Origin: Telluria beijingensis
Lineage (GTDB): Bacteria; Pseudomonadota; Gammaproteobacteria; Burkholderiales; Burkholderiaceae_D
Direction: 5' to 3'
Length of the DNA stretch: 51,666 nt
NCBI RefSeq assembly: GCF_030770395.1
Contig: NZ_CP132480.1
Span: 5,941,219-5,992,884 of the forward strand
Under the pieces are notes generated by a model that ran no database searches, was not told where the DNA came from, and saw only the letters and a list, made by a program, of their open reading frames with translations. Below, piece by piece: positions 44,336 through 51,666 of this stretch. Within the stretch, counting starts at the first letter, position 1; each line of letters opens with the position of its first letter. The position numbers and the translations under genes were made by a program.

Positions 44336-45239
44336 ACCTGAGTTGCTCCGGCTGCTGCTGGCGGCGGTAAGCCAGCGCTACGCCGAGGCGGGCGGCATCG
44401 ATGACCTGCCGACGGCGCTGCCCTGGCTGGGACTGGTCCGGCGCCGGGCCCCGACGCCGATCGGACGCGGCATGCTGGAACCGTCGATGTGCCTGATGCT
44501 GCAGGGCGAGAAGCAGATGCTGGTCGGTGAGCGCATACTGCGCTATGCGCCGGGTTGTTATGTGCAGGCGGGCACGGCAATGCCGGTATCGGGCCAGGTC
44601 ATGCGCGCTACCGACGACGAGCCCTACTATGGCATCCGCGTCGATCTCGACCTGAAGGAACTCGCATCCTTCCTGCTCGAGATGCGGATCCCGATGCCGC
44701 CCCAGGATGACGACCCGCCATTCGTCAGTGTCGAGACGGCGGGGAAGGCGTTGCTGGAATCCCTGGAGCGCCTGCTGCGGCTGCTTGACCGGCCGTCGGA
44801 CTTGCCCGTCCTCGGCCACCTGCTCAAGCAGGAAATCCTGTATCACCTGGTGACGGGGCCTGGTGGGCCTACCCTGACACGCGGCCTGATGGGCGGTCGG
44901 CACGAGTCCGCCGTCAACAAGGCGATCGGCTGGATCCGTGAGCATTTCGATGCACCATTGCGAATTGCCGAACTGGCCGAAGAGGTGCACCTGAGCCCAT
45001 CTGTCCTCCACCGCCGCTTCAAGGCGGCGACGATCATGAGTCCGCTCCAGTACCAGAAGCAGGTGCGGCTGTTGGAAGCGCGCAAGCTCTTGATGAGCGG
45101 CGGCGCCGAGGCGGCCAATGTCGCCTTCCAGGTGGGATATGAAAGTCCATCGCAGTTCAGCCGCGAGTACCGCCGCCTGTTCGGCGCCTCGCCGTTGCAG
45201 GATGCAGAACAATTACGCGGCGTGGCGCCGGCGCCATGA
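44319..45239 (+). CDS. AraC-family transcriptional regulator
   Basis: A 306-aa regulator. The N-terminal part (about 20-190) has the AraC_N (PF06719-like) pattern GRGMLEPSMCLMLQGEKQMLVGE. The C-terminal DNA-binding domain (about 200-300) has LRIAELAEEVHLSPSVLHRRF and VAFQVGYESPSQFSREYRRLFG. The ATG at 44319 overlaps the end of the aldehyde dehydrogenase gene by 17 bases, so the two are translationally coupled. The family often controls an adjacent alcohol or aldehyde metabolism gene. Confidence 0.93.
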   Translation: MNNRSEPELLRLLLAAVSQRYAEAGGIDDLPTALPWLGLVRRRAPTPIGRGMLEPSMCLMLQGEKQMLVGERILRYAPGCYVQAGTAMPVSGQVMRATDDEPYYGIRVDLDLKELASFLLEMRIPMPPQDDDPPFVSVETAGKALLESLERLLRLLDRPSDLPVLGHLLKQEILYHLVTGPGGPTLTRGLMGGRHESAVNKAIGWIREHFDAPLRIAELAEEVHLSPSVLHRRFKAATIMSPLQYQKQVRLLEARKLLMSGGAEAANVAFQVGYESPSQFSREYRRLFGASPLQDAEQLRGVAPAP

Positions 45240-45273
45240 TTTGCCATCGCAGAACAATATTATTGCTGAGCAC

Positions 45274-45424
45274 TTGCGCGACGGGGTAGGGCTTTGCTAT
45301 AGTTCGCGTCCGCTTCGGCATGACCGAAAAATGTTAACGTAATCAAGTGGTTACGCTAGCAAGATCGGCAGAGAAATCTGAGGCGAAGCGAAATGAGGGG
45401 TTGACGAAAAACGAAAAACACTTC
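45274..45424 (+). promoter_or_regulatory. rRNA-operon upstream region: complete P1, P2 cut at its -10
   Basis: P1 is TTGCGC (45274-45279) - 18 bases - TATAGT (45298-45303). P2 has TTGACG at 45401-45406 and a 17-base spacer, then the sequence leaves the rrn promoter at 45424 exactly as at 26795. It matches the 26645 copy closely; the last 40 bases before the break are identical. Confidence 0.75.
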
Positions 45425-45425
45425 G

Positions 45426-45470
45426 GCCAGCTACGACGAGGAATATGATCGCACGATACTGAACACGTAA
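45426..45470 (+). pseudogene. possible 3' end of a gene, cut off at its 5' side
   Basis: A frame enters from break 7 and stops at TAA 45468-45470 after about 14 residues (ASYDEEYDRTILNT). With so little sequence this is only a guess. It is given because each other break cuts a coding region. Confidence 0.2.
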
Positions 45471-45488
45471 GCTTTCGTTAGCTGAAAA

Positions 45489-45595
45489 ACGTCGTCCCCG
45501 CGCAGGCGGGGACCCAAGTATCAAGCGCTCCACTTCAGGATATCGAAGTGGCTGAGCCAGCAAACTTGGGTCCCCGCCTGCGCGGGGACGACGTG
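45489..45595. repeat. REP-type inverted repeat pair (BIME)
   Basis: Two hairpins in opposite orientation: GTCCCCGC-GCAG-GCGGGGAC (45494-45513) and GTCCCCGC-CTGC-GCGGGGAC (45570-45589), with outer ACGTCGT/ACGACGT arms and CCAAGT/ACTTGG just inside. A third hairpin CACTTC/GAAGTG lies in the middle (45531-45550). The whole 107 bp can fold into one long palindrome. It lies just past the 3' end of the DPP-like gene and shares its core with 29857-29995. Confidence 0.85.
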
Positions 45596-45608
45596 CGTAT
45601 TGCAGTGA

Positions 45609-47828
45609 TCAGTTCGGCTGCGTGCCGCCCAACTGCTTCTTGAAGTAGGCCTCGATCAAGCCATACACGTGGCGCTGGTTGGTGCGGCCCGAAATGCCAT
45701 GCTTGGCGCCCGGATAGGTCATCAGGTCGAACTGCACATTGCGCTTCACGAGCTCGTCGATCAGCAGGGTGGTGTTCGAGAACAGCACATTGTCGTCGGC
45801 CATGCCGTGGATCAGCAGCAGGTGCGATTTCATGCCGTCCAGGTGGGCGAACACGCCGCTGCGTTTATACGCTTCCGGATCGCCCTTCGGCGTGCCGCCC
45901 ACGTAGCGCTCGGTATAGTGGGTGTCGTACAGCGCCCAGTCGGTCACCGGCGCCACCGACACGCCCATTGCGATCTTGTCCGACGCCGCCGACAGCAGGC
46001 GCAGCGTCATGAAGCCGCCATAGCTCCAGCCGAACACGCCCACGCGCTTCGGATCGACGAAGCTCTGCTTGGCTAGCCAGTCGATGCCGGCCACCTGGTC
46101 TTCGACTTCATGCTGGCCCAGATTGTTGTGCAGGACGTCGGTGAACTGGCGTTCGCGGCGGCCCGAGCCGCGGTTGTCGAGGCGGAACACCACGAAGCCC
46201 TGCTGCGCCATGTACTGGTCAAAATAATTGCCCCATGCACGGGTCACGCGCTGCGAGTGCGGGCCGCCATAGGTGAACAGGAACACTGGGTAGCGCTTGT
46301 TGGCATCGAAACCGGCCGGCTTGATGATCGAATAATGCAGGGTCTGGCCATCGGCCGCCTTCAGGGTGCCGAACTCGGTCGGCAGGTGCGCATCCAGGTG
46401 GCGGGTGTACGGATGCTTGTCGTCGAGCGCGTTCTTTTCGATCCACTCGACCATGCTGCCGTCGGCGCGGCGGATCGATACCTGCGGCGGGGTGTTCGGG
46501 TTCGAGTAGGTGTCGACGAACAGCTTGCCGTTGCCGGCGAAGGCGGCTTCGTGCCAGCCGTCGCCCTGGGTGATGCGGGCCGGCTTGTCGGCGCCGCGGC
46601 CGTCCAGCGCCAGCGCATAGGTCTGCTTGTCGATCACGGCGTCGCGGTTCGACGAGACATACACCTTGCCGGCGCCTTCGTCGACCGCCAGGATGCCGTC
46701 CACGCCCCAGTTGCCGCGCGAGATCGGGTGCAGCAGCTTGCCATTCAGGTCATACAAATACAGGTGCTTGTAGCCGCTGCGTTCGGAAGCCCAGATGAAG
46801 GCCTGGCGATTCTTGAGGAAGCGCAGGTCGTTGTGGACCTCGACCCAGGTCCTGGAATTCTCGGAGAACAGTGGACGCTGGGCCAGCGTGGCGACGTCGA
46901 CCGCCACCAGGTCGAGGCGCTTCTGGTCGCGCGTCTGGCGCTGGTAGACCAGGGTCTTGCCGTCGGCGCTGAAGTCGGCGCGCACCAGGTAGACGTCCTT
47001 CTCCGCGCCGAGGTCGATCTTGCGCTGGACGCCGGTGGCCGGATTGACGACCATCAGTTCGATCGCCACGTTCGGGTCGCCCGCGGCCGGGTAGTGCTGG
47101 TCGATCACCTCGGTGCGGTCGGCGAAGATCTCGAAGCGGCGCACCACCGGCACCGGCGCCTCGTCGTAGCGGCGGTAGGCGATGTGGGAATCGTCCGGCG
47201 CCCAGTAGTAGCCGGTGGTCTGGCTCATCTCTTCCTGCGCGATGAACTCGGCGGCGCCGTTGTGCACGGTGCCCTTGCCGTCGGTGGTCAGCTGGCGCTC
47301 GGCGCCGGTGGTCAGGTCGATCACCACCAGGTTCTGGTCACGCACGAAGGACACATAGCGGCCGCGCGGCGAGATCTTCGGATCGGTGACGTTGCCCGAC
47401 GCTACCTTGCGCGCGGCTTCCGGCCTGGCGGCGTCCACCAGGTACAGGTCACCGCCGATCGGCACCAGCAGCTGCTTGCCGTCGGGCGACCAGTAATAGC
47501 TCAGGATGCCCGACAGGCCGGCGGTACGCGCGCGTTCGCGGCGCGCTTTTTCTTCGAGCGACAACTCTTCGTTGGGCACCAGCTGCTTGGAATCGACCAG
47601 GCGTTGGGTGGCCTTGCTCTTCGTGTTGTATTCCCACAGGTCGAGACGGTACTGGTCGTCGGCGCGCGGGCGCAGGAAGGTCACGCGTTCGCCATCCGGC
47701 GACACGCGCAGGTTGCGCACGCTGGCGCCGGCCAGCGAGGCTTCGCCGTAGATGCGGTCCAGGGTCAGGCGTTCGGCCATGGCGGGAGAGGCCGCCAGGG
47801 CGGCCAAAAGGAGGAGAAGAGGGCGCAT
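45609..47828 (-). CDS. dipeptidyl peptidase IV-like S9 serine peptidase
   Basis: A 739-aa secreted peptidase with a signal peptide (1-18), an N-terminal beta-propeller (to about 480) carrying the Glu pair motif AQEEMSQTTGYYW that binds the substrate amino terminus in DPP-IV, and a C-terminal alpha/beta-hydrolase catalytic domain. The triad is Ser602 in GWSYGG, Asp678 in GMADDN and His710 in GAKHG. It probably removes N-terminal X-Pro or X-Ala dipeptides in the periplasm. The start at 47828 is the natural one. A REP pair follows its stop. Confidence 0.93.
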   Translation of the reverse strand: MRPLLLLLAALAASPAMAERLTLDRIYGEASLAGASVRNLRVSPDGERVTFLRPRADDQYRLDLWEYNTKSKATQRLVDSKQLVPNEELSLEEKARRERARTAGLSGILSYYWSPDGKQLLVPIGGDLYLVDAARPEAARKVASGNVTDPKISPRGRYVSFVRDQNLVVIDLTTGAERQLTTDGKGTVHNGAAEFIAQEEMSQTTGYYWAPDDSHIAYRRYDEAPVPVVRRFEIFADRTEVIDQHYPAAGDPNVAIELMVVNPATGVQRKIDLGAEKDVYLVRADFSADGKTLVYQRQTRDQKRLDLVAVDVATLAQRPLFSENSRTWVEVHNDLRFLKNRQAFIWASERSGYKHLYLYDLNGKLLHPISRGNWGVDGILAVDEGAGKVYVSSNRDAVIDKQTYALALDGRGADKPARITQGDGWHEAAFAGNGKLFVDTYSNPNTPPQVSIRRADGSMVEWIEKNALDDKHPYTRHLDAHLPTEFGTLKAADGQTLHYSIIKPAGFDANKRYPVFLFTYGGPHSQRVTRAWGNYFDQYMAQQGFVVFRLDNRGSGRRERQFTDVLHNNLGQHEVEDQVAGIDWLAKQSFVDPKRVGVFGWSYGGFMTLRLLSAASDKIAMGVSVAPVTDWALYDTHYTERYVGGTPKGDPEAYKRSGVFAHLDGMKSHLLLIHGMADDNVLFSNTTLLIDELVKRNVQFDLMTYPGAKHGISGRTNQRHVYGLIEAYFKKQLGGTQPN

Positions 47829-47880
47829 TGATGTCTCTTGAGGATTATTAATTTACAGCAATCGCGAGACGATACCAGAG

Positions 47881-49290
47881 TCAGCGGGCCTGCGCCATGG
47901 CGCCATCGCGGATCTTCCGGCGCGCCAGCTTCTCGAATTGCCAGGTCAGCAGCACCGCCGCCACCGTCAGCGCCACCACCAGGCCGATCCAGAAACCGGT
48001 GGCCTGCATCGGCTCGCTAGGTGTCCACGGGAACCAGGCCGGCGCCAGGCCCAGGATGCAGCCGAGCGGCAGCGACAGGCCCCAGAACGACAGCAGCTGG
48101 ATCACCATCGGCGGGCGCGTCACCTGGTAGCCGCGGATGGCCGAGGCGGTGGCGACCTGGGTCGAATCGGACAGCTGGAACAGGGCCGCGAACAGCAGCA
48201 GGTGGGCGGTCACCTGCTGCACCGCCGGGTCGGAGGTGTACATCGCCGCGATCTCCCAGCGGAACAGGGCGATGCCGATCGCCGCCAGCACGCCGAAGCT
48301 GACCGAGACGCCCACGCCCACCCAGCCCACGAAGCGCGCCCGCACCGGGTCGCCTTCGCCCATCGCCTGGCCGACGCGGGTGAGCATGCCGATCGCGAAG
48401 CTGAGCGGCACCATGAACACCAGCGAGGCGAAATTGAGCGCGATCTGGTGCGAGGACACCTGCACCACCCCATAGCGCGCCACCAGCAGGCTGATCAGGC
48501 CAAAAGCGCTGACCTCGGCAAAATAGGTGACGCCGATCGGCAGGCCCAGGCGCAGCTGGGCGCCAATTTCTCGGGTGTCCGGGCCTTCGTAGCGGTCGAA
48601 GGGGTAGGTGAGGCGGTAGGCGGGCGCGCGCGTGATCCACCACAGCATGGCGCCCAGCATCAGCCACAGGGCGCTGGCGGTGGAAATCGCGCAGCCGACC
48701 GCCCCCAGTTGCGGGAAGCCGAATTTGCCGTACACCAGTACCCAGGCCACCAGGGTATTGAACAGCAGGCCGAGGATGGCGATCCACATGATCGGCTTGG
48801 TCTGGTTGATGCTGGTGGTGTAGCCGTACAGCGCGCGGTAGACCCCGAAAGCCGGCATGCCGACGCTGATCACGTGCAGGAACAACGAGGCGCGGTCGGC
48901 TACATGGCCGTCCATGCCGATGTGGTCGAACAGCAGCGTGCACAGGTTGGCGAACAGGCAGCCGACCAGGCCGACCAATAATCCCTTCCACATGGCCTGG
49001 CGCACCGAATGCGGCACCCGGTCGTGGCGCGCGGCGCCGATCTCGTGCGCGACCACGGTATTGATCGCCATCATGGTGCCCATCACCGTGACCAGCACGA
49101 TCGACCACACCGCCGTGCCCAGCGACACCGCGGCCAGCTCGTCAGCGCTGACGTGGCCGGTGAGGGCGACGTCGACCACGCCCATGCCCACCGTCGCCAG
49201 CTGGCCGACCAGGACCGGCCATGACAGGCGCCACAGGGTAGCGATCTCGGTGCGGACGGGCGTGGCGGAAGGGGCGGCGATCGGGTTCAT
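47881..49290 (-). CDS. MATE-family efflux transporter
   Basis: A 469-aa multidrug exporter with twelve membrane segments in two halves of six (about 15-235 and 240-455). The N-terminal PVLVGQLATVGMGVVDVALTGH and the pattern of charged residues in TM7 are typical of NorM-type MATE proteins that use a Na+ or H+ gradient. It is divergent from the tssF 5' fragment (start 49444). The ATG at 49290 is unambiguous. The substrate is unknown. Confidence 0.93.
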   Translation of the reverse strand: MNPIAAPSATPVRTEIATLWRLSWPVLVGQLATVGMGVVDVALTGHVSADELAAVSLGTAVWSIVLVTVMGTMMAINTVVAHEIGAARHDRVPHSVRQAMWKGLLVGLVGCLFANLCTLLFDHIGMDGHVADRASLFLHVISVGMPAFGVYRALYGYTTSINQTKPIMWIAILGLLFNTLVAWVLVYGKFGFPQLGAVGCAISTASALWLMLGAMLWWITRAPAYRLTYPFDRYEGPDTREIGAQLRLGLPIGVTYFAEVSAFGLISLLVARYGVVQVSSHQIALNFASLVFMVPLSFAIGMLTRVGQAMGEGDPVRARFVGWVGVGVSVSFGVLAAIGIALFRWEIAAMYTSDPAVQQVTAHLLLFAALFQLSDSTQVATASAIRGYQVTRPPMVIQLLSFWGLSLPLGCILGLAPAWFPWTPSEPMQATGFWIGLVVALTVAAVLLTWQFEKLARRKIRDGAMAQAR

Positions 49291-49443
49291 GGTGCGGCAA
49301 CGTGAAGAGGGGAACCCGTGATTTTACTGACTTATTGTCAAGCCCGGTACCGGCGCTTGCTTCCCGTCGTTAATGTTGTGACTTCGCAAGACAAGTTTCC
49401 GCGATCTGCACCACCGTAGAGCGACAAGCTGAGGAGGGTCGCG

Positions 49444-49935
49444 ATGGAAGAACTGCTGCCGTACTACGAGCGCGAACTGGTCTACCTGAACACCGTTGGC
49501 CGCGAGCTCGCCCACCAGTATCCGCGCCTGGCGGCCGAGTTGGGCCTGGGCCCCGAAGGCAGCGAAGACCCCCATATCCGGCGCCTGATCCAGGCCTGCG
49601 CGCTGCTCAATGCGCGTACCGCGAAAAAGCTCGACGACGACTATCCGGAACTGACCGAAGCCCTGCTGGGTAGCCTGTATCCGCACTTTTTGCATGGCAT
49701 GCCGAGCTGTTCGATCGTCCAGGTCGGCGGCGCCGACCCGCAGGCCCGGGCCGGCAAGATCGAGCAGGTGCAGGAAGTCGCCCGCGGCACCGAAATGAGT
49801 TCGCTGGCCGCGCGCGGGGCGCCCTGCGTGTTCCGCACCACGGCCGGCCTGGCGCTGGCGCCGGTGGCGGTGGCGCGCGCCTGGTTCGAGCCGGTGGCCC
49901 ACGTGCCGCCGCGCATCCGGCTGCCGCCGCGCGCG
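49444..49935 (+). CDS. tssF: type VI secretion baseplate protein TssF, 5' part only
   Basis: The first roughly 164 residues of TssF/VasA, a baseplate subunit of the type VI secretion system: [62 protein letters not shown] and [16 protein letters not shown]. TssF proteins have about 580-620 residues. GAGGAGGG is just upstream of the ATG at 49444. The sequence leaves the family at about 49935 and enters the antisense strand of a hybrid kinase. In normal operons tssF follows tssE and is followed by tssG; neither is here. Confidence 0.9.
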
Positions 49936-49975
49936 GCGGCCTGCGTCCCGCCCGGACGCGGGCGGCGCCGGCGCG
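49930..49975. other. sequence break 8: tssF joined to hybrid kinase
   Basis: The tssF frame continues past the break as nonsense to about 50409, and the kinase frame continues leftward past it as nonsense to about 49324, which is why both look longer than they are. No rrn sequence lies here. A GC-rich stretch (GCCGCCGCGCGCGGCGGC) at the join may have allowed a random overlap or a simple end-to-end joining. Confidence 0.7.
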
Positions 49976-51666
49976 CGGCTGGCGGGCGGCAGCGGGCGGC
50001 CTTCGAGGCGGGCCGGATCGATCCACTTGAGCAGGGTGCAGAACAGCAGGTCGGGATCGATCGGCTTGGTCACATGGTCGTTCATGCCGGCCAGGCGGCT
50101 CAGCGCGCGGTCGCTGGCCAGCGCGTGGGCGGTCATGGCAACGACCGGCAGCTCGCGCAGGCGCGGGTCCTGGCGGATCTCGCGGGTGGCCGTCAAGCCG
50201 TCCATCTCGGGCATCTGGATGTCCATCAGCACCAGGTCGTAGTCGCCTTCGCGCGCCATGCGCACCGCTTCCAGGCCATTGAAGGCGACGTCCACCTGCA
50301 TGCGGGCGGCGGCCATGAAGTCGAGCGCCACTTCGCGGTTGTTGGCATTGTCTTCGGCCAGCAGGATGCGCGCGCCATCGAGGCGCGGCAGGTCGGCCAT
50401 GGCCGGTAAATAATTTTCCATTGTGTCATTTGGGCCCAGCTGCGGGTGCAGGACCTGCAGCAGACTGTGGTAAAGCAGCGCGGGGCCGACCGGCTTGTGG
50501 AGGAAGGCGTCGACCGGCAGTTCGCCTTCCTCGGCCAGCACGGTCTCGCGGGTACAGGCCGAGATCATCAGGATCGCGGGCGGCGGCGGGTGTCCCGGCC
50601 CCTGCGCGTCCTGGCGGATGCGGCGGATGGTCTCGATGCCGTCCAGGCCCGGCATCAGGTAGTCCATCAGCACGATCTGGTACGGCGTGCCGGCATCAAC
50701 GGCGCGCGCCAGCAGGGCCAGGCATTCCTCGCCCGAAGCGGCGGCGTCCGCGCGCACCCCGAGCGTCTCGAGCATCTCGGACAGCGCGGCGCGGGCGGTG
50801 GCGCTGTCGTCGACCACCAGCGCGCGCACGTCGAGCAGCAGGGCGCGGCGCACCGCGCTGGCGGCGGACTGGCCCTCGGCCACCCCGAGCGGGACGGTGA
50901 AGGTGAAGCGGCTGCCCTGCTGGGGCGCGCTCTGGACCGAGATCCTGCCGCCCATGAGTTCGACCAGCTGGCGCGAGATCGACAGTCCGAGCCCGGTGCC
51001 GCCGTACTTGCGGGTGGTCGAGCTGTCGGCCTGGCTGAACGACTGGAACAGGCGGCCCACCGCCTCCGGCGTCATGCCGATGCCGGTGTCGGTCACCGAG
51101 AATGCCAGCGTGACCTGGCCGTCGGCGCTGGCCACGGTGTCGACCGCGACCACGATCTCGCCGCGCTCGGTGAACTTGACGGCATTGCCGGTCAGGTTGA
51201 TCAATACCTGGCCGAGGCGCAGCGGGTCGCCCACCAGGCCGTGCGGCACGCCGGGGCCGACCCGGAAGATCAGCTCGATGCCCTTGGCCTCGGTCTTCAC
51301 TCCCAGGAGGCTCGACAGGTGCTCGAGCATCTCGTCGAGGTCGAACGGCACCTGCTCGATGTGCAGCTTGCCGGCCTCGATGCGCGAGAAGTCGAGGATG
51401 TCGTTGATGATGCCCATCAGGTGTTCGCTCGCGCCCAGGATCTTGCCGAGGTAGTTGCGCAGGGCCGGCGGCGGCTCGCTCATCAGGGCCAGGCGGCTCA
51501 TGCCGATGATGGCGTTCATCGGGGTGCGGATCTCGTGGCTCATATTGGCCAGGAATTCGGACTTCATGCGGGTGCTGGCTTCGGCGCGCAGCATCTGGTC
51601 GCGGATCGCCTTGGTGCGCAGGCCGAGGATACGCATGAAGACCAGCATGTCGAAGGTGCTGCCGAA
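49945..51666 (-). CDS. hybrid sensor histidine kinase, cut at both ends
   Basis: About 574 codons of a hybrid kinase on the minus strand. The 5' end runs off the window at 51666, with a hydrophobic stretch ([15 protein letters not shown]) that is probably the end of a transmembrane segment. HisKA with [10 protein letters not shown] follows, then HATPase ([27 protein letters not shown]), a first receiver (phosphoacceptor Asp in [11 protein letters not shown]) and a second receiver ([11 protein letters not shown], Lys in VTKPI). The frame leaves the family in an Ala/Pro linker near 49960; an HPt would be expected next and is lost. It is unrelated by position to the receiver-HPt fragment at 26796. 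Confidence 0.9.

Noticed and set aside
49324..49945. C-terminal extension of the hybrid kinase by about 200 residues
   Set aside because: It is the antisense of tssF, created by the join at about 49945.
49936..50409. C-terminal half of the apparent TssF protein
   Set aside because: It is the antisense of the kinase receiver domain; no TssF homology remains.
1..51666. CRISPR arrays, tRNA genes, insertion sequences or prophage
   Set aside because: No regularly spaced repeats, cloverleaf-like sequences, transposase or phage structural genes were found on either strand.

Overview
The window reads as a high-GC, Gram-negative, motile betaproteobacterium, most likely Oxalobacteraceae (Massilia/Telluria type). 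The clues are the dnaX-ybaB-recR order, a short FliC beside a TPR glycosyltransferase, DUF1840, DUF2868/DUF3482 and DUF2339/DUF3999 pairs, a TonB receptor, and rRNA-operon flanks of betaproteobacterial type. The genus is an inference, not a measurement.

The most important observation concerns layout. The window is probably not one continuous piece of chromosome. At eight points (about 418, 10041, 18611, 26795, 34711, 40368, 45424 and 49945) the sequence changes abruptly. At six of them a protein gene or gene remnant is cut off, in seven the break lies in a fragment of an rRNA-operon edge (5S 3' tail, rrn terminator hairpin, or rrn P1/P2 promoter), and no 16S, 23S or complete 5S gene is present. 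The blocks between breaks are about 9.6, 8.6, 8.2, 7.9, 5.7, 5.1 and 4.5 kb, strictly decreasing, as expected if length-sorted assembly contigs were laid end to end. Gene neighbourhoods should be trusted inside a block but not across a break.

Block by block. 1-417: a small unknown gene and an rrn 3' edge. 418-10040: gene tail, broken GAF domain, ECF sigma factor, LysR, SDR with a divergent LysR, secreted alpha/beta hydrolase, ferredoxin-NADP reductase behind a textbook SoxR promoter, TPR-GT41 glycosyltransferase and flagellin. 10041-18610: rrn terminator, DUF1840, lipoprotein-ABC ATPase-permease operon, GlxA-type AraC regulator, HipBA toxin-antitoxin with its operator array, ComM/YifB, and an ABC ATPase cut off at its 3' end. 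18611-26795: rrn terminator, a retropepsin-like protein with both active-site Asp positions lost, a hydrolase, a low-complexity protein, a DUF2868/DUF3482 GTPase pair, a TonB receptor, and an rrn promoter. 26796-34711: receiver-HPt end of a hybrid kinase, a REC-GGDEF-EAL protein, REP elements, penicillin acylase, lipoprotein, RecR, YbaB and the 3' part of dnaX. 34712-40367: rrn P1/P2 promoter (complete, reverse strand), Fur-box promoter, DUF2061 protein, DUF2339/DUF3999 pair, rrn 3' edge. 40368-45424: rrn terminator, chemoreceptor, 2-Cys OhrR/MarR regulator, aldehyde dehydrogenase with overlapping AraC regulator, rrn promoter. 45425-49945: REP pair, DPP-IV-like peptidase, MATE exporter and a 5' piece of tssF. 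49946-end: part of a hybrid histidine kinase.

Functionally the window combines surface motility and flagellin modification, redox stress (SoxR-controlled reductase, OhrR-type sensor), nucleotide second-messenger and phosphorelay signalling, envelope transport and peptide/beta-lactam-type hydrolysis. The rrn edges imply at least five rrn operons in the genome, and three blocks carry an rrn 3' edge at one end and an rrn 5' edge at the other, which hints at a cluster of co-directional rrn operons with 5-8 kb spacers. I see no CRISPR array, tRNA gene, transposase or prophage.
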